Shown: piece after piece, positions 63,640 through 64,000 of the stretch
Layout: every line of letters begins with the position of its first letter
Position numbering within the stretch: the first letter of the stretch is position 1
DNA from: Planococcus citri
Lineage: Eukaryota; Arthropoda; Insecta; Hemiptera; Pseudococcidae
Assembly (NCBI RefSeq): GCF_950023065.1
Contig: NC_088678.1
Span: 24,542,580 to 24,606,579, forward strand
Reading direction: 5' to 3'
DNA length: 64,000 bases
Translations under genes and position numbers: made by a program
The notes under the pieces: model-generated
The model's input: the letters and a program-made list of their open reading frames with translations, nothing else
Told to the model about the DNA's origin: nothing
Databases searched by the model: none

Positions 63640-64000
63640 ATTTGAACGAAGCCAATCTTGATCAAAAGAGCACATCCTAAAGGCTAAAACCCCTCGCAAA
63701 CAAAATTTCAGGTGCTCAAGTTCATTTTTAATTTTTGGCGAATTTTTAAACTTTTTCACGGAACAAATTTCTCTGAGCAAAGTGAACTAATGTGGATAAT
63801 TCTTTCAATCTAACACCCACAAATGAACAACTAATTATTAGTTTTAGGTCATTCTAGAGCCTTCAGCGATTTTTCAATTTTCTCCAGAATTTTCAAACTG
63901 CTCTTTTCAGATAACTTAGTCCACACGAAATTTCAGGAGTGCCAGTTCAAAAGTAAATTTTTGACCAATTTGTCAGAAAATGTGAAAAAAATCAAATTTT
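63640..64000. mobile_element. Decayed left arm of the PIF/Harbinger-like family, running off the window
   Basis: CTCTGATTTGAACG, AAAGAGCACATCCTAAAGGC, AAATTTCAGGTGCTCAAGTTC, TTTTTGGCGAATTTTT and TTTCTCCAGAATTTTCAAAC follow the order of the left arms of copies 1-3, with many changes. The terminal CAAGGGAACC is not clear. Confidence 0.55.

Noticed and set aside
1..64000. tRNA, rRNA, CRISPR, bacterial operon or provirus
   Set aside because: No cloverleaf with internal promoter boxes, no rRNA text, no regular spacer array and no structural viral genes were seen on either strand. This was a by-eye reading, so a divergent small RNA could be missed.

Overview
This window reads as AT-rich, repeat-rich nuclear DNA of an arthropod, most likely an insect. 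An RR-type cuticular protein gene fragment, a non-LTR retrotransposon with insect-type organisation and many small DNA-transposon derivatives all fit. The scattered GTAGGTA/TACCTAC tracts remind me of sternorrhynchan hemipterans such as mealybugs, but that is an impression and not a diagnosis. I recognise no bacterial, viral or organellar genes, rRNA, tRNA or CRISPR.

The dominant feature is a tandem array of eleven MATH-BTB genes (SPOP/speckle-type POZ-like, predicted Cullin-3 substrate adaptors). All are on the minus strand from about 10.4 to 63.1 kb. Every copy is an uninterrupted single coding exon of about 350-374 codons, and every copy has a candidate splice acceptor 104-163 bases before its ATG, so a leader intron appears to be shared. 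By eye the copies fall into subgroups: A (genes 1 and 3), B (genes 2 and 4), a lone gene 5, F (genes 6, 7, 8 and 10, with 7 and 8 closest) and I (genes 9 and 11). The order A-B-A-B, together with alignable 5' flanks of genes 1 and 3 and of genes 2 and 4, shows duplication of a two-gene block. The BTB and three-box regions are strongly alike. The MATH substrate-binding half varies in length and at positions that line the peptide groove in SPOP.

Layout: 0-4 kb holds two fold-back elements. 4.0-4.7 kb holds two exons of an RR-type cuticle protein on the plus strand, with neither start nor last exon found. 5.4-6.8, 11.7-13.0 and 31.4-33.4 kb hold three large inverted-repeat elements of one PIF/Harbinger-like family. 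13.3-16.0 kb is a composite insertion, possibly Helentron-like. 26.2-27.4 kb is a degenerate ~165-bp tandem repeat. 48.0-50.6 kb is a 5'-truncated RTE-like retrotransposon with an open 847-codon frame, inserted just downstream of gene 8. Scattered between the genes are six hAT-like miniature elements, five with clear 8-bp target-site duplications and most filled with simple oligonucleotide repeats, plus TA-flanked mariner/pogo-like MITEs.

Working together: the MATH-BTB proteins would form dimers, bind Cullin-3 through BTB and recruit different substrates through divergent MATH domains. The paralogous flanks act as natural empty sites that date several insertions after the gene duplications. 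Substrates and biological role of the array cannot be read from the sequence.
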